A stretch of 47,725 bases of DNA. It comes from Candidatus Saccharibacteria bacterium UBA6664. GTDB taxonomy: Bacteria; Patescibacteriota; Saccharimonadia; Saccharimonadales; Saccharimonadaceae. The notes beneath the pieces are model-generated. The model ran no database searches. It was given only the letters and a program-made list of their open reading frames with translations, and was not told the origin of the DNA. Both the position numbers and the translations under genes were made by a program. How positions within the stretch are numbered: the first letter of the stretch is position 1; the number at the start of each line of letters is the position of its first letter. The stretch lies in contig DKKO01000006.1 of the NCBI GenBank assembly GCA_002455275.1, forward strand, positions 1,810 to 49,534. Reading direction: 5' to 3'. This document shows positions 14,027 through 22,160 of the stretch, in pieces.

Positions 14027-15964
14027 TTACAACAGCGACAAGGGGTCAAGTTCGAATTGCCAGCCCTGTGATGGAACGTGTTGAATAGCTTGTTCAAGAT
14101 GCGCGCGTTTCGGTGATTTTAGTACCAACTGCCACCGATAGGTATCTCGCACACGCTCGTAAAATGCTGGAGTCGGACCGAGAATTTCAACATCAGCAGG
14201 AAGTAATCGCTTTAGCTCCCCGGCAAGTTTTCGAGCATTAGCAATCGCTGCCTTCTCGGTTTTGTACACGCACGTCAACTTCAGTAAATAGGAGTAAGGC
14301 GGGAACTTGCCGCGTCTGAGCTGCTCGAGCGCGATGTGGTAAAAGGTTTCGTAGTCTTGCTTCATGCCTGCTTGAACGATAGGGTGAGTAGGCTGGTAGC
14401 TCTGAACAATTACGTTGGTTTCGTGAGCGGCACGACCAACACGCCCGACTACCTGTGCGAGCAACTGGAACGTACGCTCAGGCGAAGAAAAATCTGGCAA
14501 ACTAAGGCTTGCGTCGGCTTGCACTACACCCACTGTATGAAGTTTTGGCAAATCAAGACCTTTAGCGATTACTTGTGTGCCGATAATGCACTGAATTGTG
14601 CCCTCGTACAACTCTTTATATCTGTTTTCGACACTATTTTCGGGTGAGGTATCACCATCAAACCGCGCGATTGATATGTTCGGGTACAGCTTTGAAAGCT
14701 CGCTTTCGATTAGCTTTGTGCCGATGCCACGATGCACAATGTCGACATGATGACACTCTGGACAACTCGTAGGCACCGATGCTTTGTAGCCACAAATGTG
14801 ACACTGCAATCGGTGTGAATCGGTATGCAATGTAAGGGGTATATAGCAGCGTGGACAGCCAGCTTGCCAGCCACAATTTTCACACAATGTAACACTGGCG
14901 CTACCGCGGCGGTTGTGAAAGATTAGTACCTGCTTGCCAGCCTCAAAATCAGCGTCGAGTTGAGTCAGCAAATCATCTGACAAAAAGCGGTGACGGCGAA
15001 AATGTGAACGCTTGGTCATGTCTACTAGTCGAACGCTTGGTGGGTGAGTCGGGACCGCGGGAGTAGGCAAGGACACGATTGGACGGCTCATATGGACAGC
15101 CGTGTAATAATCGGCGACCAAAGGAGTGGCGCTACCAAGTACGAGTTTTGCTTTGTGCGCGCTAGCAAGCGTGTGTGCCGCGCGCAAAGCGGAGTAGCGA
15201 GGCGTTTGTTCTTGTTTATAACTGGGCTCATGTGCTTCGTCGATGATAATAAGCCCAACGTTTTGAAGAGGTAAGAATAGCGCCGAGCGAGGGCCAATCG
15301 CAATACGTGGTTTCATACTTTGCAGGGCTTCTAACCAGGTGGTATGTCGCATGGCTTCCGTTTGCTTCGAGTGTGTAAGTAGTATGTCTTCAAAATGCTG
15401 TGAAAATTCATCGATGAGTTGTGAGGTAAGGGCAATTTCAGGAACCAAAACGATACAAGACTTTCCTTCTTTCATGACTCGTTTGGCCAGTTCAATATAC
15501 ACGGCTGTCTTGCCAGATCCGGTAACGCCATGAAGCAAAGACGTACCTGAGACATCTGTAATTATTGATTCAACGGCTGCAGCTTGGTCTTTATTGAGTA
15601 CAAAACTTGTTCGTTTTCTCCGCGATTTGTGCGTCTGCTTTTGAACTGCTCTTCGCTTTTTTTCGAGCCCATGAGGCAGTGCTGCTTGCAGTACGAGCGG
15701 CAAGGCGGAAGCATAGTATTGCGAGAGCCATTCGATGAGTTTCAATAAGGGCTGAGGCAAGGCTTCATCGTGAAGAATGTTTGTAATTGGCTTTACAACA
15801 TACTCAGGTTTTGATGATGCGCCTAATACTATTCCTGTGAGCTGCTTCGTGCCAACTTCAATGCGAACAAGCTGACCAGTCTGCAAGGCAGATGTGTGGC
15901 TATAGGTAAAACTGGATTTGTTGGCTCGAACAATTTGTTGGGGCGCCACCTCGTAGTAGTGCAT
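14027..15964 (-). CDS. priA: Primosomal helicase PriA
   Basis: It restarts stalled replication forks as a 3'-5' DNA helicase. It has 645 aa, compared with about 730 in E. coli. The N-terminal DNA-binding domain spans about 1-105. Walker A GVTGSGKT is at 146-153 and DEAH at 242-245. Eight zinc-ligand cysteines lie at 361, 364, 370, 373, 388, 391, 401 and 404, and the RecA-like second lobe follows. All key motifs are intact. TATACT ends 6 nt before the ATG with no SD. It is divergent from the 15993 gene across only 28 bp. Confidence 0.96.
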   Translation of the reverse strand: MHYYEVAPQQIVRANKSSFTYSHTSALQTGQLVRIEVGTKQLTGIVLGASSKPEYVVKPITNILHDEALPQPLLKLIEWLSQYYASALPLVLQAALPHGLEKKRRAVQKQTHKSRRKRTSFVLNKDQAAAVESIITDVSGTSLLHGVTGSGKTAVYIELAKRVMKEGKSCIVLVPEIALTSQLIDEFSQHFEDILLTHSKQTEAMRHTTWLEALQSMKPRIAIGPRSALFLPLQNVGLIIIDEAHEPSYKQEQTPRYSALRAAHTLASAHKAKLVLGSATPLVADYYTAVHMSRPIVSLPTPAVPTHPPSVRLVDMTKRSHFRRHRFLSDDLLTQLDADFEAGKQVLIFHNRRGSASVTLCENCGWQAGCPRCYIPLTLHTDSHRLQCHICGYKASVPTSCPECHHVDIVHRGIGTKLIESELSKLYPNISIARFDGDTSPENSVENRYKELYEGTIQCIIGTQVIAKGLDLPKLHTVGVVQADASLSLPDFSSPERTFQLLAQVVGRVGRAAHETNVIVQSYQPTHPIVQAGMKQDYETFYHIALEQLRRGKFPPYSYLLKLTCVYKTEKAAIANARKLAGELKRLLPADVEILGPTPAFYERVRDTYRWQLVLKSPKRAHLEQAIQHVPSQGWQFELDPLSLL

Positions 15965-15970
15965 AGTACT

Positions 15971-15986
15971 AGTATAATGCTAAAAT
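15971..15986. promoter_or_regulatory. Divergent leaderless promoters of priA and the PRTase-like gene
   Basis: On the minus strand TATACT (15976-15971) ends 6 nt before the priA ATG. On the plus strand TGC TAAAAT (15978-15986) ends 6 nt before ATG 15993. Both promoters fit in the 28-bp intergenic gap and overlap. Confidence 0.6.
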
Positions 15987-15992
15987 ACGTGT

Positions 15993-16649
15993 ATGTATTT
16001 CGAATCACGATCACAGGCTGGGGAATTGCTCGCGCGTGAGCTAGCACCTCTGTATCGATACGAAAACTGCGTCGTGCTTGCTCTGTCTGACGGTGGTGTG
16101 TTGGTTGGCTCAGAAATAGCTGCTGCGCTCCACGCTATGCTCACCCTGCTTGTTATTGAAGACATTGAGATTCCTGGTGAAAACATCAAATTTGGTGGGG
16201 TATCGCAAGACGGTAATTTTACGTACAACAGTAGCTTTAGTAGCGGTGAAGTAGAAGAATATGTGAGCGAATTTCATGGCTATCTTGAAGACCAAAAGCG
16301 TGAAGTATTCCAAAAAATAAATCGCCTATTGGGCGATGGTGGGCTAGTAGATCACGAAATGCTTCGTGACCAAACAGTAATACTTGTAACAGATGGAATT
16401 GACGATACCACTATTATTGATGTTGCAGTAGATTTTCTGAAACCAATTCGTATAGAAAAATTAGTTGCAGCCGTACCAGTGGTGAGTGTGCCAGCGGTCG
16501 ACAAATTGCACTTGGCGGCGGATGAACTTCACATCCTTGATGTAAAACAAAACTTTATGGGAACTCAGCATTATTACGAAGATAATGAGCTTCCTTCACA
16601 CGAGGAAGTAATAGCCAGAATCAACCAAATTATTTTGAATTGGCGCTAA
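15993..16649 (+). CDS. Phosphoribosyltransferase-like protein with altered PRPP loop
   Basis: A protein of 218 aa. It shows the order of a type I phosphoribosyltransferase: an N-terminal helix with LARELAPLYRYENCVVLALSDGG, a hood segment, then the PRPP-loop position VILVTDGIDDTTIID (about residues 129-143). In active PRTases this loop reads as hydrophobics, D-D, then T-G-x-T. Here the first acidic residue is Thr and the Gly-rich turn is Asp-Asp-Thr-Thr, so PRPP binding may be lost or changed. It could be regulatory. The leaderless start has an extended -10. Confidence 0.65.
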   Translation: MYFESRSQAGELLARELAPLYRYENCVVLALSDGGVLVGSEIAAALHAMLTLLVIEDIEIPGENIKFGGVSQDGNFTYNSSFSSGEVEEYVSEFHGYLEDQKREVFQKINRLLGDGGLVDHEMLRDQTVILVTDGIDDTTIIDVAVDFLKPIRIEKLVAAVPVVSVPAVDKLHLAADELHILDVKQNFMGTQHYYEDNELPSHEEVIARINQIILNWR

Positions 16650-16667
16650 AATTATACACAAATATAC

Positions 16668-16697
16668 TTGAGAAACGTTGTAAGATTGTGCTACGAT
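16668..16697 (+). promoter_or_regulatory. Promoter of the winged-helix/recJ operon
   Basis: TTGAGA (16668-16673), an 18-bp spacer and TACGAT (16692-16697), about 40 nt before the ATG. Confidence 0.55.
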
Positions 16698-16736
16698 AGT
16701 AAATAACAACGAACAGCAAGACTAATAAGGGAGAGT

Positions 16737-17048
16737 ATGTTAGACGTTTTTATTACTAGTCGAGTGCGCCGTAAAATAGTGGTGGTGTACGCGAAATATC
16801 CAGACTTCCATACTCATGTTCGTGGCCTAGCCAAACTCATCAAAGAAGACCCGGGCAACATTCAGCGTGAATTAAAGCGCCTTGAAAAAGTTGGCTTCTT
16901 GAAGAGCGAGAAACAAGGAAACACCAAGATTTACGCGACGAACAAGCAATTCCCAATCTTCAAAGAGCTCCAAAGCATTGTAATTAAATCGCAGCAACAC
17001 GCGACTGGCCGTACCAAGCGTGCTACGAGCGACATTCAGCCAGTGTAG
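16737..17048 (+). CDS. Winged helix-turn-helix transcriptional regulator
   Basis: A basic protein of 103 aa. VRGLAKLIKEDPGNIQRELKRLEKVGFLKSEKQGNTKIYAT is a winged HTH of the ArsR/MarR-like type (about residues 28-70), with the wing at KQGNTKIY. No metal-binding Cys is seen, so it is not a classical ArsR metal sensor. SD AAGGGAGAG precedes the ATG. Its stop directly abuts the recJ start, so they are co-transcribed and probably coupled. It may regulate its own operon; the target is unknown. Confidence 0.78.
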   Translation: MLDVFITSRVRRKIVVVYAKYPDFHTHVRGLAKLIKEDPGNIQRELKRLEKVGFLKSEKQGNTKIYATNKQFPIFKELQSIVIKSQQHATGRTKRATSDIQPV

Positions 17049-18734
17049 ATGACTGCCCAAAAAATATTCGATCAAATCTTGAAAGCTCGTGGCCTCGATG
17101 GTGAAGCTAAGCGGGCTTTTTTAAATCCGGATTATGAAAAGCGGCACGACCCGTTCCTGCTACCAGATATGAAACAAGCCGTTGAGCGATTGGTCATGGC
17201 GCATAAAAAGCAAGAACACATCACGATTTATGGTGATTACGATATTGATGGATTGACCGCCACGACACTTCTACTAGATGTGTTGGGGCAGTTTGGGTTT
17301 ACCAACGTAGAGGCATTTATTCCTAATCGTTTTGTAGAAGGTTACGGAATGACGGTTGAAGCGGTTGAAAAAATAGCAGCAGATGGCGCGAATTTGATTA
17401 TAACTGTAGACTGCGGCAGCTTGAGCCACGAGCCAATCACAAAAGCGAAGGAGCTTGGCGTAGACGTGATTGTGACTGATCATCACAATGTGGCACCTGA
17501 GCAGCCACCAGCGGTTGCAGTGATTAACCCGAAGCGGCTTTTGCAAGATTATCCCGATGCATATGACGGATTTGTGTTAAAAAATCTTCAAGAAGGACTC
17601 TATCCATTTCTAGACCTGCCGGGTGTAGGTGTAGCTTTCAAACTAGTACAAGCCTTGCAAACAAAGCTAAAGGGCATCGAACCTGGGCAAGAAAAATGGC
17701 TGCTCGACTTGGTAGCACTGGGAACGGTGTGCGACGTTGTGACATTAATAGACGAAAACCGCTTGCATGTGTATTGGGGATTGAAGGTGCTTTCGAAAAC
17801 GCGTCGGCATGGACTAAAGGCACTGATGGCCGTTGCACGTGTAGTGCCAGAAAAGGTGAATGCACGTAATTTAGGTTTTGCGCTGGGACCACGCATGAAC
17901 GCGGCAGGGCGATTAGAAACAGCACAAATTGCACTTGATATGCTGGTGAGCAAAGATGGCATGGAAGCGCTTGAAAAAGCGCAGCAGCTCGATGCGCTGA
18001 ATATGGAGCGACGACGCGAGCAAGATAAAATTTACAAAGAAGCAATCGTACAAGCCCAGTCGCACATTCACGATGATGTTTTAGTAGTGAGTTCGCCAGA
18101 TTGGAATCATGGGATTGTGGGTATTGTGGCGGCGAAACTGCTTGAAAAATACAAGAAACCGACATTTGTTTTACAAGAAATGGGCGACGAAGCTAAAGGT
18201 AGCGCTCGGAGTTATGGTAATTTTTCGGCGGCGGATGCAATTCGCGCGGCAGATGACTTAATTACCAAGGGCGGTGGGCATAAATTGGCGGCAGGATTAA
18301 CATTACCAACAAAAAATATTCAGGCGTTCAGAGAGCGAGTGAATAAGCATTACAGTGATTTGAAGCTACGAAACCAGGCAGCATTGTTGCTACCTAAAGC
18401 CGACGCATCAGCCATGCTAGAACAGGTAACTGAAGAGCTTGTGGAGCTTCTTGCTAGCCTAGAGCCATTTGGCAATGGCAATTCACAGCCCGTTTTGCAT
18501 ACTGAAAAATTGACGGTACTACATGTGCGTAAAATGGGTGACAGCGCGCAACACGTAAAGCTTGATTTACGACATGAGGACGGCAAAACAATGCAGTTTA
18601 TAGCTTTTAATGCGCCAGAACATTATTTTGTAGAAACGGGACAAACGGTTTCCGTATGGTACCAACCCGACATTAACGAATGGCAAGGTAGGCGAAGCGT
18701 TGAGGGTGTGATACAAAACATCGAAAGTAGTTAG
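17049..18734 (+). CDS. recJ: Single-strand DNA exonuclease RecJ
   Basis: A 5'-3' exonuclease on single-stranded DNA, used in recombination and mismatch repair. It has 561 aa, close to the family norm. The DHH domain shows DYDIDG (63-68), DCG (121-123) and DHH (144-146), which bind two metal ions. The DHHA1 domain with a GGGHKLAAG motif is near residue 410, and the C-terminal OB domain follows. The ATG abuts the stop of the upstream regulator; no separate SD is needed if coupled. Confidence 0.94.
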   Translation: MTAQKIFDQILKARGLDGEAKRAFLNPDYEKRHDPFLLPDMKQAVERLVMAHKKQEHITIYGDYDIDGLTATTLLLDVLGQFGFTNVEAFIPNRFVEGYGMTVEAVEKIAADGANLIITVDCGSLSHEPITKAKELGVDVIVTDHHNVAPEQPPAVAVINPKRLLQDYPDAYDGFVLKNLQEGLYPFLDLPGVGVAFKLVQALQTKLKGIEPGQEKWLLDLVALGTVCDVVTLIDENRLHVYWGLKVLSKTRRHGLKALMAVARVVPEKVNARNLGFALGPRMNAAGRLETAQIALDMLVSKDGMEALEKAQQLDALNMERRREQDKIYKEAIVQAQSHIHDDVLVVSSPDWNHGIVGIVAAKLLEKYKKPTFVLQEMGDEAKGSARSYGNFSAADAIRAADDLITKGGGHKLAAGLTLPTKNIQAFRERVNKHYSDLKLRNQAALLLPKADASAMLEQVTEELVELLASLEPFGNGNSQPVLHTEKLTVLHVRKMGDSAQHVKLDLRHEDGKTMQFIAFNAPEHYFVETGQTVSVWYQPDINEWQGRRSVEGVIQNIESS

Positions 18735-18755
18735 GTCTTTTGTGCAGTGAGCGTG

Positions 18756-18784
18756 TTGTCATATCAATCCTAATCTGTTACAAT
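18756..18784 (+). promoter_or_regulatory. Promoter giving a nearly leaderless bS21 mRNA
   Basis: TTGTCA (18756-18761), a 17-bp spacer and TACAAT (18779-18784), with TGT before the -10. The start codon is only 9 nt downstream, so the transcript would have a leader of 2-3 nt and no SD. Confidence 0.75.
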
Positions 18785-18793
18785 GGTCTCGAT

Positions 18794-19009
18794 ATGGTAC
18801 AAGTTACACGTAAAGATGAGCGCGAGGCGAACGAGAACGTTATTCGTCGTTTCAATCGCAAAGTATTGCAAAGCGGTGTACTTTCTACTGCAAAAGCCAG
18901 TATGCGTTTTCAGAAACCAGTAAGTAAGACTGAACGACGTAAGAAAGCGATTTTGCGCAAAGAGCGCAAGGCTGACAAAATGGCAAAGATGCGGCTAGGA
19001 GTTCGCTAA
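18794..19009 (+). CDS. rpsU: Ribosomal protein bS21
   Basis: A very basic protein of 71 aa, typical length for bS21, the 30S protein near the anti-Shine-Dalgarno end of 16S rRNA. The core NENVIRRFNRKVLQSGVLSTA and the Lys/Arg-rich tail with ERRKKAILRKER are characteristic. ATG 18794 is preferred over an upstream ATG because the promoter -10 box lies between them. It is unusual that the gene for a protein that helps SD recognition appears itself to be almost leaderless. It heads a unit with yqeY, adk and map. Confidence 0.88.
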   Translation: MVQVTRKDEREANENVIRRFNRKVLQSGVLSTAKASMRFQKPVSKTERRKKAILRKERKADKMAKMRLGVR

Positions 19010-19012
19010 GCA

Positions 19013-19468
19013 GTGTCGCTTAAAGACACGCTTCAAAACGATATAAAAGCCGCCCTTCTAGGCGGCAATCGTTTTGAAGGTGACACATTACGCAACCTAA
19101 AAGCTGCTATTTTGAACGAAGAAGTAGCGATGGGTAAGCGAGACGAAGGTCTCGATGATGCTGAGATTGAAAAAGTAGTTGCTCGCGAAGTTAAGAAGCG
19201 TCGTGAGAGTATTACAGTATATGAAGAAAACGGTCGACCAGAATTAGCGCAGACTGAAAAAGATGAAGTGGCGGTGCTAGAAAAGTATTTGCCTGCTCAG
19301 TTAACCGATGAAGAAATAAGAGGTGTTGTAAATGAAGTTGTGGCTAGTATGGGTGAGGTCTCGATGCAGCAAATGGGCCAGGTAATCGGTGCTGTAAAAG
19401 CAAAAGCCGGCAATGCTGCCGATGGCGCTAGATTAGCTAAAATCGTTAAGGAAGAATTAACAAAATAG
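19013..19468 (+). CDS. GatB/YqeY domain protein
   Basis: A protein of 151 aa, fully helical and matching the YqeY family, which resembles the tRNA-binding tail of GatB. The pattern DTLRNLKAAILNEEVA, the EVKKRRESITVYEENGRPELA block and EKYLPAQLTDEEI are typical. In other bacteria yqeY also often follows rpsU. The exact role is unknown; tRNA or amidotransferase binding is inferred from homology. The start is GTG 19013, 3 nt after the rpsU stop. Confidence 0.88.
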   Translation: MSLKDTLQNDIKAALLGGNRFEGDTLRNLKAAILNEEVAMGKRDEGLDDAEIEKVVAREVKKRRESITVYEENGRPELAQTEKDEVAVLEKYLPAQLTDEEIRGVVNEVVASMGEVSMQQMGQVIGAVKAKAGNAADGARLAKIVKEELTK

Positions 19469-19481
19469 GGAGAGAGTTAGG

Positions 19482-20024
19482 GTGATTCTACTGTTTGGTC
19501 CTACCGGTGCGGGTAAAAGTATGCAAGGGCAAATGCTTGCTGTGAGAATGGGATGGAAATGGCTTTCAACGGGACAAATGTTGCGTGATAGCAATGATCC
19601 AGAAGTTATCAGTATTTTAAAAAGCGGTGATCTAGTAAGCAACGAACTCACCTATGAAGTGTTCGACAAGGCTGTCCGCGAAGCAGATAGCGAGCAATAC
19701 CCACGTATTATTGTTGACGGTTTCCCACGAACAAAAGCTCAAGCAGAATGGTTGGCGCAGTATCTTCGCCGAACAGGAAAAGAAATCAAACAAGTTGTCG
19801 TGCTAGAAGTGCCAGAATCTGAAATTATGAAGCGTCTTGAAAAACGAGGACGCATGGAAGATACTCCAGAGACGATTGCAAAACGTATGGCAATCTATCG
19901 TCAAAAGATGTATCCGGTATTAGGCATTTTTGCGGAACAAGGCTTAAAGATTACACATTTGGATGGCACTGGAACGGCTGGCGAAGTACATGATCGTCTG
20001 TTTGCCGAAGTAGTCGGAGAATAA
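19482..20024 (+). CDS. adk: Adenylate kinase (short form)
   Basis: It catalyses AMP + ATP = 2 ADP. It has 180 aa, with P-loop GPTGAGKS at 6-13 and DGFPRT at 79-84. The LID is short (KRGRMEDTPETIAKRM) and lacks the four-Cys zinc insert of long bacterial forms. The start is GTG 19482, with GGGAGAGAG upstream. It lies 13 nt after yqeY and 4 nt before map, so it is part of one transcript. Confidence 0.92.
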   Translation: MILLFGPTGAGKSMQGQMLAVRMGWKWLSTGQMLRDSNDPEVISILKSGDLVSNELTYEVFDKAVREADSEQYPRIIVDGFPRTKAQAEWLAQYLRRTGKEIKQVVVLEVPESEIMKRLEKRGRMEDTPETIAKRMAIYRQKMYPVLGIFAEQGLKITHLDGTGTAGEVHDRLFAEVVGE

Positions 20025-20028
20025 CCGG

Positions 20029-20790
20029 ATGACCCAGCCGCCAAAAACCGAGGCACAAATTCAGGCTATGCGTGAAGGTGGCAAGATTTTGGCAACTATT
20101 TTCGATGGTTTGAAAAAACAACTTAGTGTGGGCATGACTGGTTTGCAAGCAGATGCATGGGTTGAGGCAGAAATACAACGGCTTGGCGCTGAAGCTACCT
20201 ATAAAACTAGTGAAGTTAACTTTCCAAATGTAATTTGTATTAGCGTGAATGACGCGATTGTGCATGGCGTACCAACTGACATTCCGTTTGAAAAAGGTGA
20301 TGTGGTAGGCTTTGACCTAGTAATAACCTACAAAGGTATGAAAACCGACTCGGCATTTACGGCGGTGATAGGTGAGGAGCCAAGTGGTGCAGTTAAGCAT
20401 CTACTAAAGAATACCGAGAGAAGTTTGTATGCAGGAATCGACGCGATAAAAGGGCGTGGTACACATATCGGTGACATATCTGCTGCGGTCGAGTCCGTGC
20501 TGGTAGACGCAAAACTCGGTGTAATACGTGAAATGGTTGGACACGGTGTTGGGCTTGAAATGCACATGCCTCCTGAGGTGCCTAATTACGGTATGGCAGG
20601 CACTGGCTTGGTGCTAACACCTGGTGAAACGATAGCAATTGAACCAATGGCAACACTTGGCGGTGAACGTGTGTCGCATGATCATGAAGATGGCTGGACG
20701 ATTTCTACTCGAGATGGCAGCCTTGCTGCTCAGTTTGAACATACCGTGCTTATTACAGAAGATGGTGCAGAAATTCTGACTACTTTGTAG
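20029..20790 (+). CDS. map: Methionine aminopeptidase type I
   Basis: It removes the N-terminal Met after deformylation. It has 253 aa. All five metal ligands are present: Asp96, Asp107, His172, Glu205 and Glu237, in the motifs FDLVITYKGMKTDSAF, GHGVGLEMH, IAIEPMA and QFEHT. It is the last gene of the rpsU-yqeY-adk-map unit. The adk-map pair is also common in other bacteria. Confidence 0.95.
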   Translation: MTQPPKTEAQIQAMREGGKILATIFDGLKKQLSVGMTGLQADAWVEAEIQRLGAEATYKTSEVNFPNVICISVNDAIVHGVPTDIPFEKGDVVGFDLVITYKGMKTDSAFTAVIGEEPSGAVKHLLKNTERSLYAGIDAIKGRGTHIGDISAAVESVLVDAKLGVIREMVGHGVGLEMHMPPEVPNYGMAGTGLVLTPGETIAIEPMATLGGERVSHDHEDGWTISTRDGSLAAQFEHTVLITEDGAEILTTL

Positions 20791-20813
20791 CATGTATTGC
20801 ACGCGTCTCCTTG

Positions 20814-20822
20814 TGTTATAAT
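20814..20822 (+). promoter_or_regulatory. Extended -10 promoter of ftsA (leaderless)
   Basis: TGT TATAAT is followed by exactly 6 nt and the ATG at 20829. No -35 box with good spacing is seen, which is usual for extended -10 promoters. Confidence 0.7.
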
Positions 20823-20828
20823 ACGCTT

Positions 20829-22088
20829 ATGCAAGAAAACTCTCGATACGCCGTAGGTATCGATATCGGAACAACGACTATTCGCTGCGTCGTGAGCCAC
20901 ATAGACCCAGCAACTGGCACACCAAACATTGTCGGTGTGGGTAAAGCACCCAGCACTGGTATGAGAAAGGGTGTGGTGGCTAATTTGCAGGGTCCTGCTG
21001 CTGCGATTGATGACGCGCTCGGTGAAGCAGAACGTATGAGCGGATACCAGGTAGACTTCGCTGCCGTAAGTATTAACGGCGCGCATATTATTAGTACAAA
21101 AACCGACGGTATGATTGCCGTCGGGACAGTTGATCAAGAAATTCGCCCAGATGATTTGCACAGACTCGAAGACGTCGCGGCTACAGGTAAAGTTCCGCCA
21201 AATCGTGAAGTTATTGAGATTGTTCCACACAGCTATAGACTTGATGGACAAGATAATATTAAAGATCCGCTTGGTATGACGGGCACACGGCTAGAAATTC
21301 GAGCAAACGTTGTCTCCGCCTTAACTCCTCATGTAAAAAACCTGCAAAAAGCCGCCGAACTAGCCAAGGTTGACGCACACACGATTGTGCCGGCGGTACT
21401 TGCTGCTAGCCGAAGCGTACTGAAAGAGCCACAAATTGAAAACGGCGTCGCTGTCATCGATCTTGGCGGTTCAACCACCTCTGTTGCAGTATTTGAAGAG
21501 GGCGACTTGCAATATGTCGGCGTTGTACCAATGGGTGGTAATAATATTACCAATGATTTAGCGATTGGCTTAAAAACAGACCCTGAGGTAGCTGAACAAG
21601 TGAAGTTGAAGCATGCCGTAGCGACCGGACGCGAGCACACCGAAGGCATTAGCATAAAGCATGAAAACGAAATCTACACATTTCACTCGAGCGAAATAGA
21701 CGAGATTGTTGAAGCTCGGCTTGAAGAAATCTTTGAGGCTGTACAAAAAGAGCTTGTAAAAGCAGGCCGTGCGGGTCAACTACCAAGTGGAGTTGTGTTG
21801 GTGGGCGGCAGCGCAAAACTAAAGCATATTAATGAATACGCTAAACAAAAGCTAGGCCTAGCAGCACGAGTTGGTAAGCCGACAGGCTTTGGCGGCGTGA
21901 GTGATGAATGTGAACAACCTGAGTATGCAACCGCAGTTGGCTTAATGCTTATCGACGCAGAAAGTGGCTCTGCTACCTCTGTAAAGCAACGCAGCCATGG
22001 CAGCGGGCAGAACGCAAAGAAAGCTCGAGAGTCGTTCAAAAAAGCGAGCGGCTCAGTTTCCAAGTTCCTTGGAAAATTCAGAGTTTAA
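20829..22088 (+). CDS. ftsA: Cell division protein FtsA
   Basis: An actin-like ATPase that tethers FtsZ to the membrane. It has 419 aa. The phosphate-1 motif VGIDIGTTTIR is near residue 10, the SHS2 insertion falls at about 85-165, and phosphate-2 AVIDLGGSTTSVAV is near residue 205. A basic amphipathic C-terminal segment (ending in SKFLGKFRV) can bind membrane. ATG 20829 was chosen from the extended -10 spacing and the start of similarity. ftsZ follows after about 70 nt with its own promoter. Confidence 0.93.
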   Translation: MQENSRYAVGIDIGTTTIRCVVSHIDPATGTPNIVGVGKAPSTGMRKGVVANLQGPAAAIDDALGEAERMSGYQVDFAAVSINGAHIISTKTDGMIAVGTVDQEIRPDDLHRLEDVAATGKVPPNREVIEIVPHSYRLDGQDNIKDPLGMTGTRLEIRANVVSALTPHVKNLQKAAELAKVDAHTIVPAVLAASRSVLKEPQIENGVAVIDLGGSTTSVAVFEEGDLQYVGVVPMGGNNITNDLAIGLKTDPEVAEQVKLKHAVATGREHTEGISIKHENEIYTFHSSEIDEIVEARLEEIFEAVQKELVKAGRAGQLPSGVVLVGGSAKLKHINEYAKQKLGLAARVGKPTGFGGVSDECEQPEYATAVGLMLIDAESGSATSVKQRSHGSGQNAKKARESFKKASGSVSKFLGKFRV

Positions 22089-22104
22089 AATTCTTGTTCA
22101 GTAG

Positions 22105-22113
22105 TGTTATACT
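22105..22113 (+). promoter_or_regulatory. Extended -10 promoter of ftsZ
   Basis: TGT TATACT at 22105-22113 lies in the ftsA-ftsZ gap, with about 40 nt of leader and an SD (GGGAGGCG) before ATG 22161. Confidence 0.6.
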
Positions 22114-22160
22114 TAAATGAGTAAATTAGTTGATGAATAGCGGGAGGCGAATTAAAGTTC

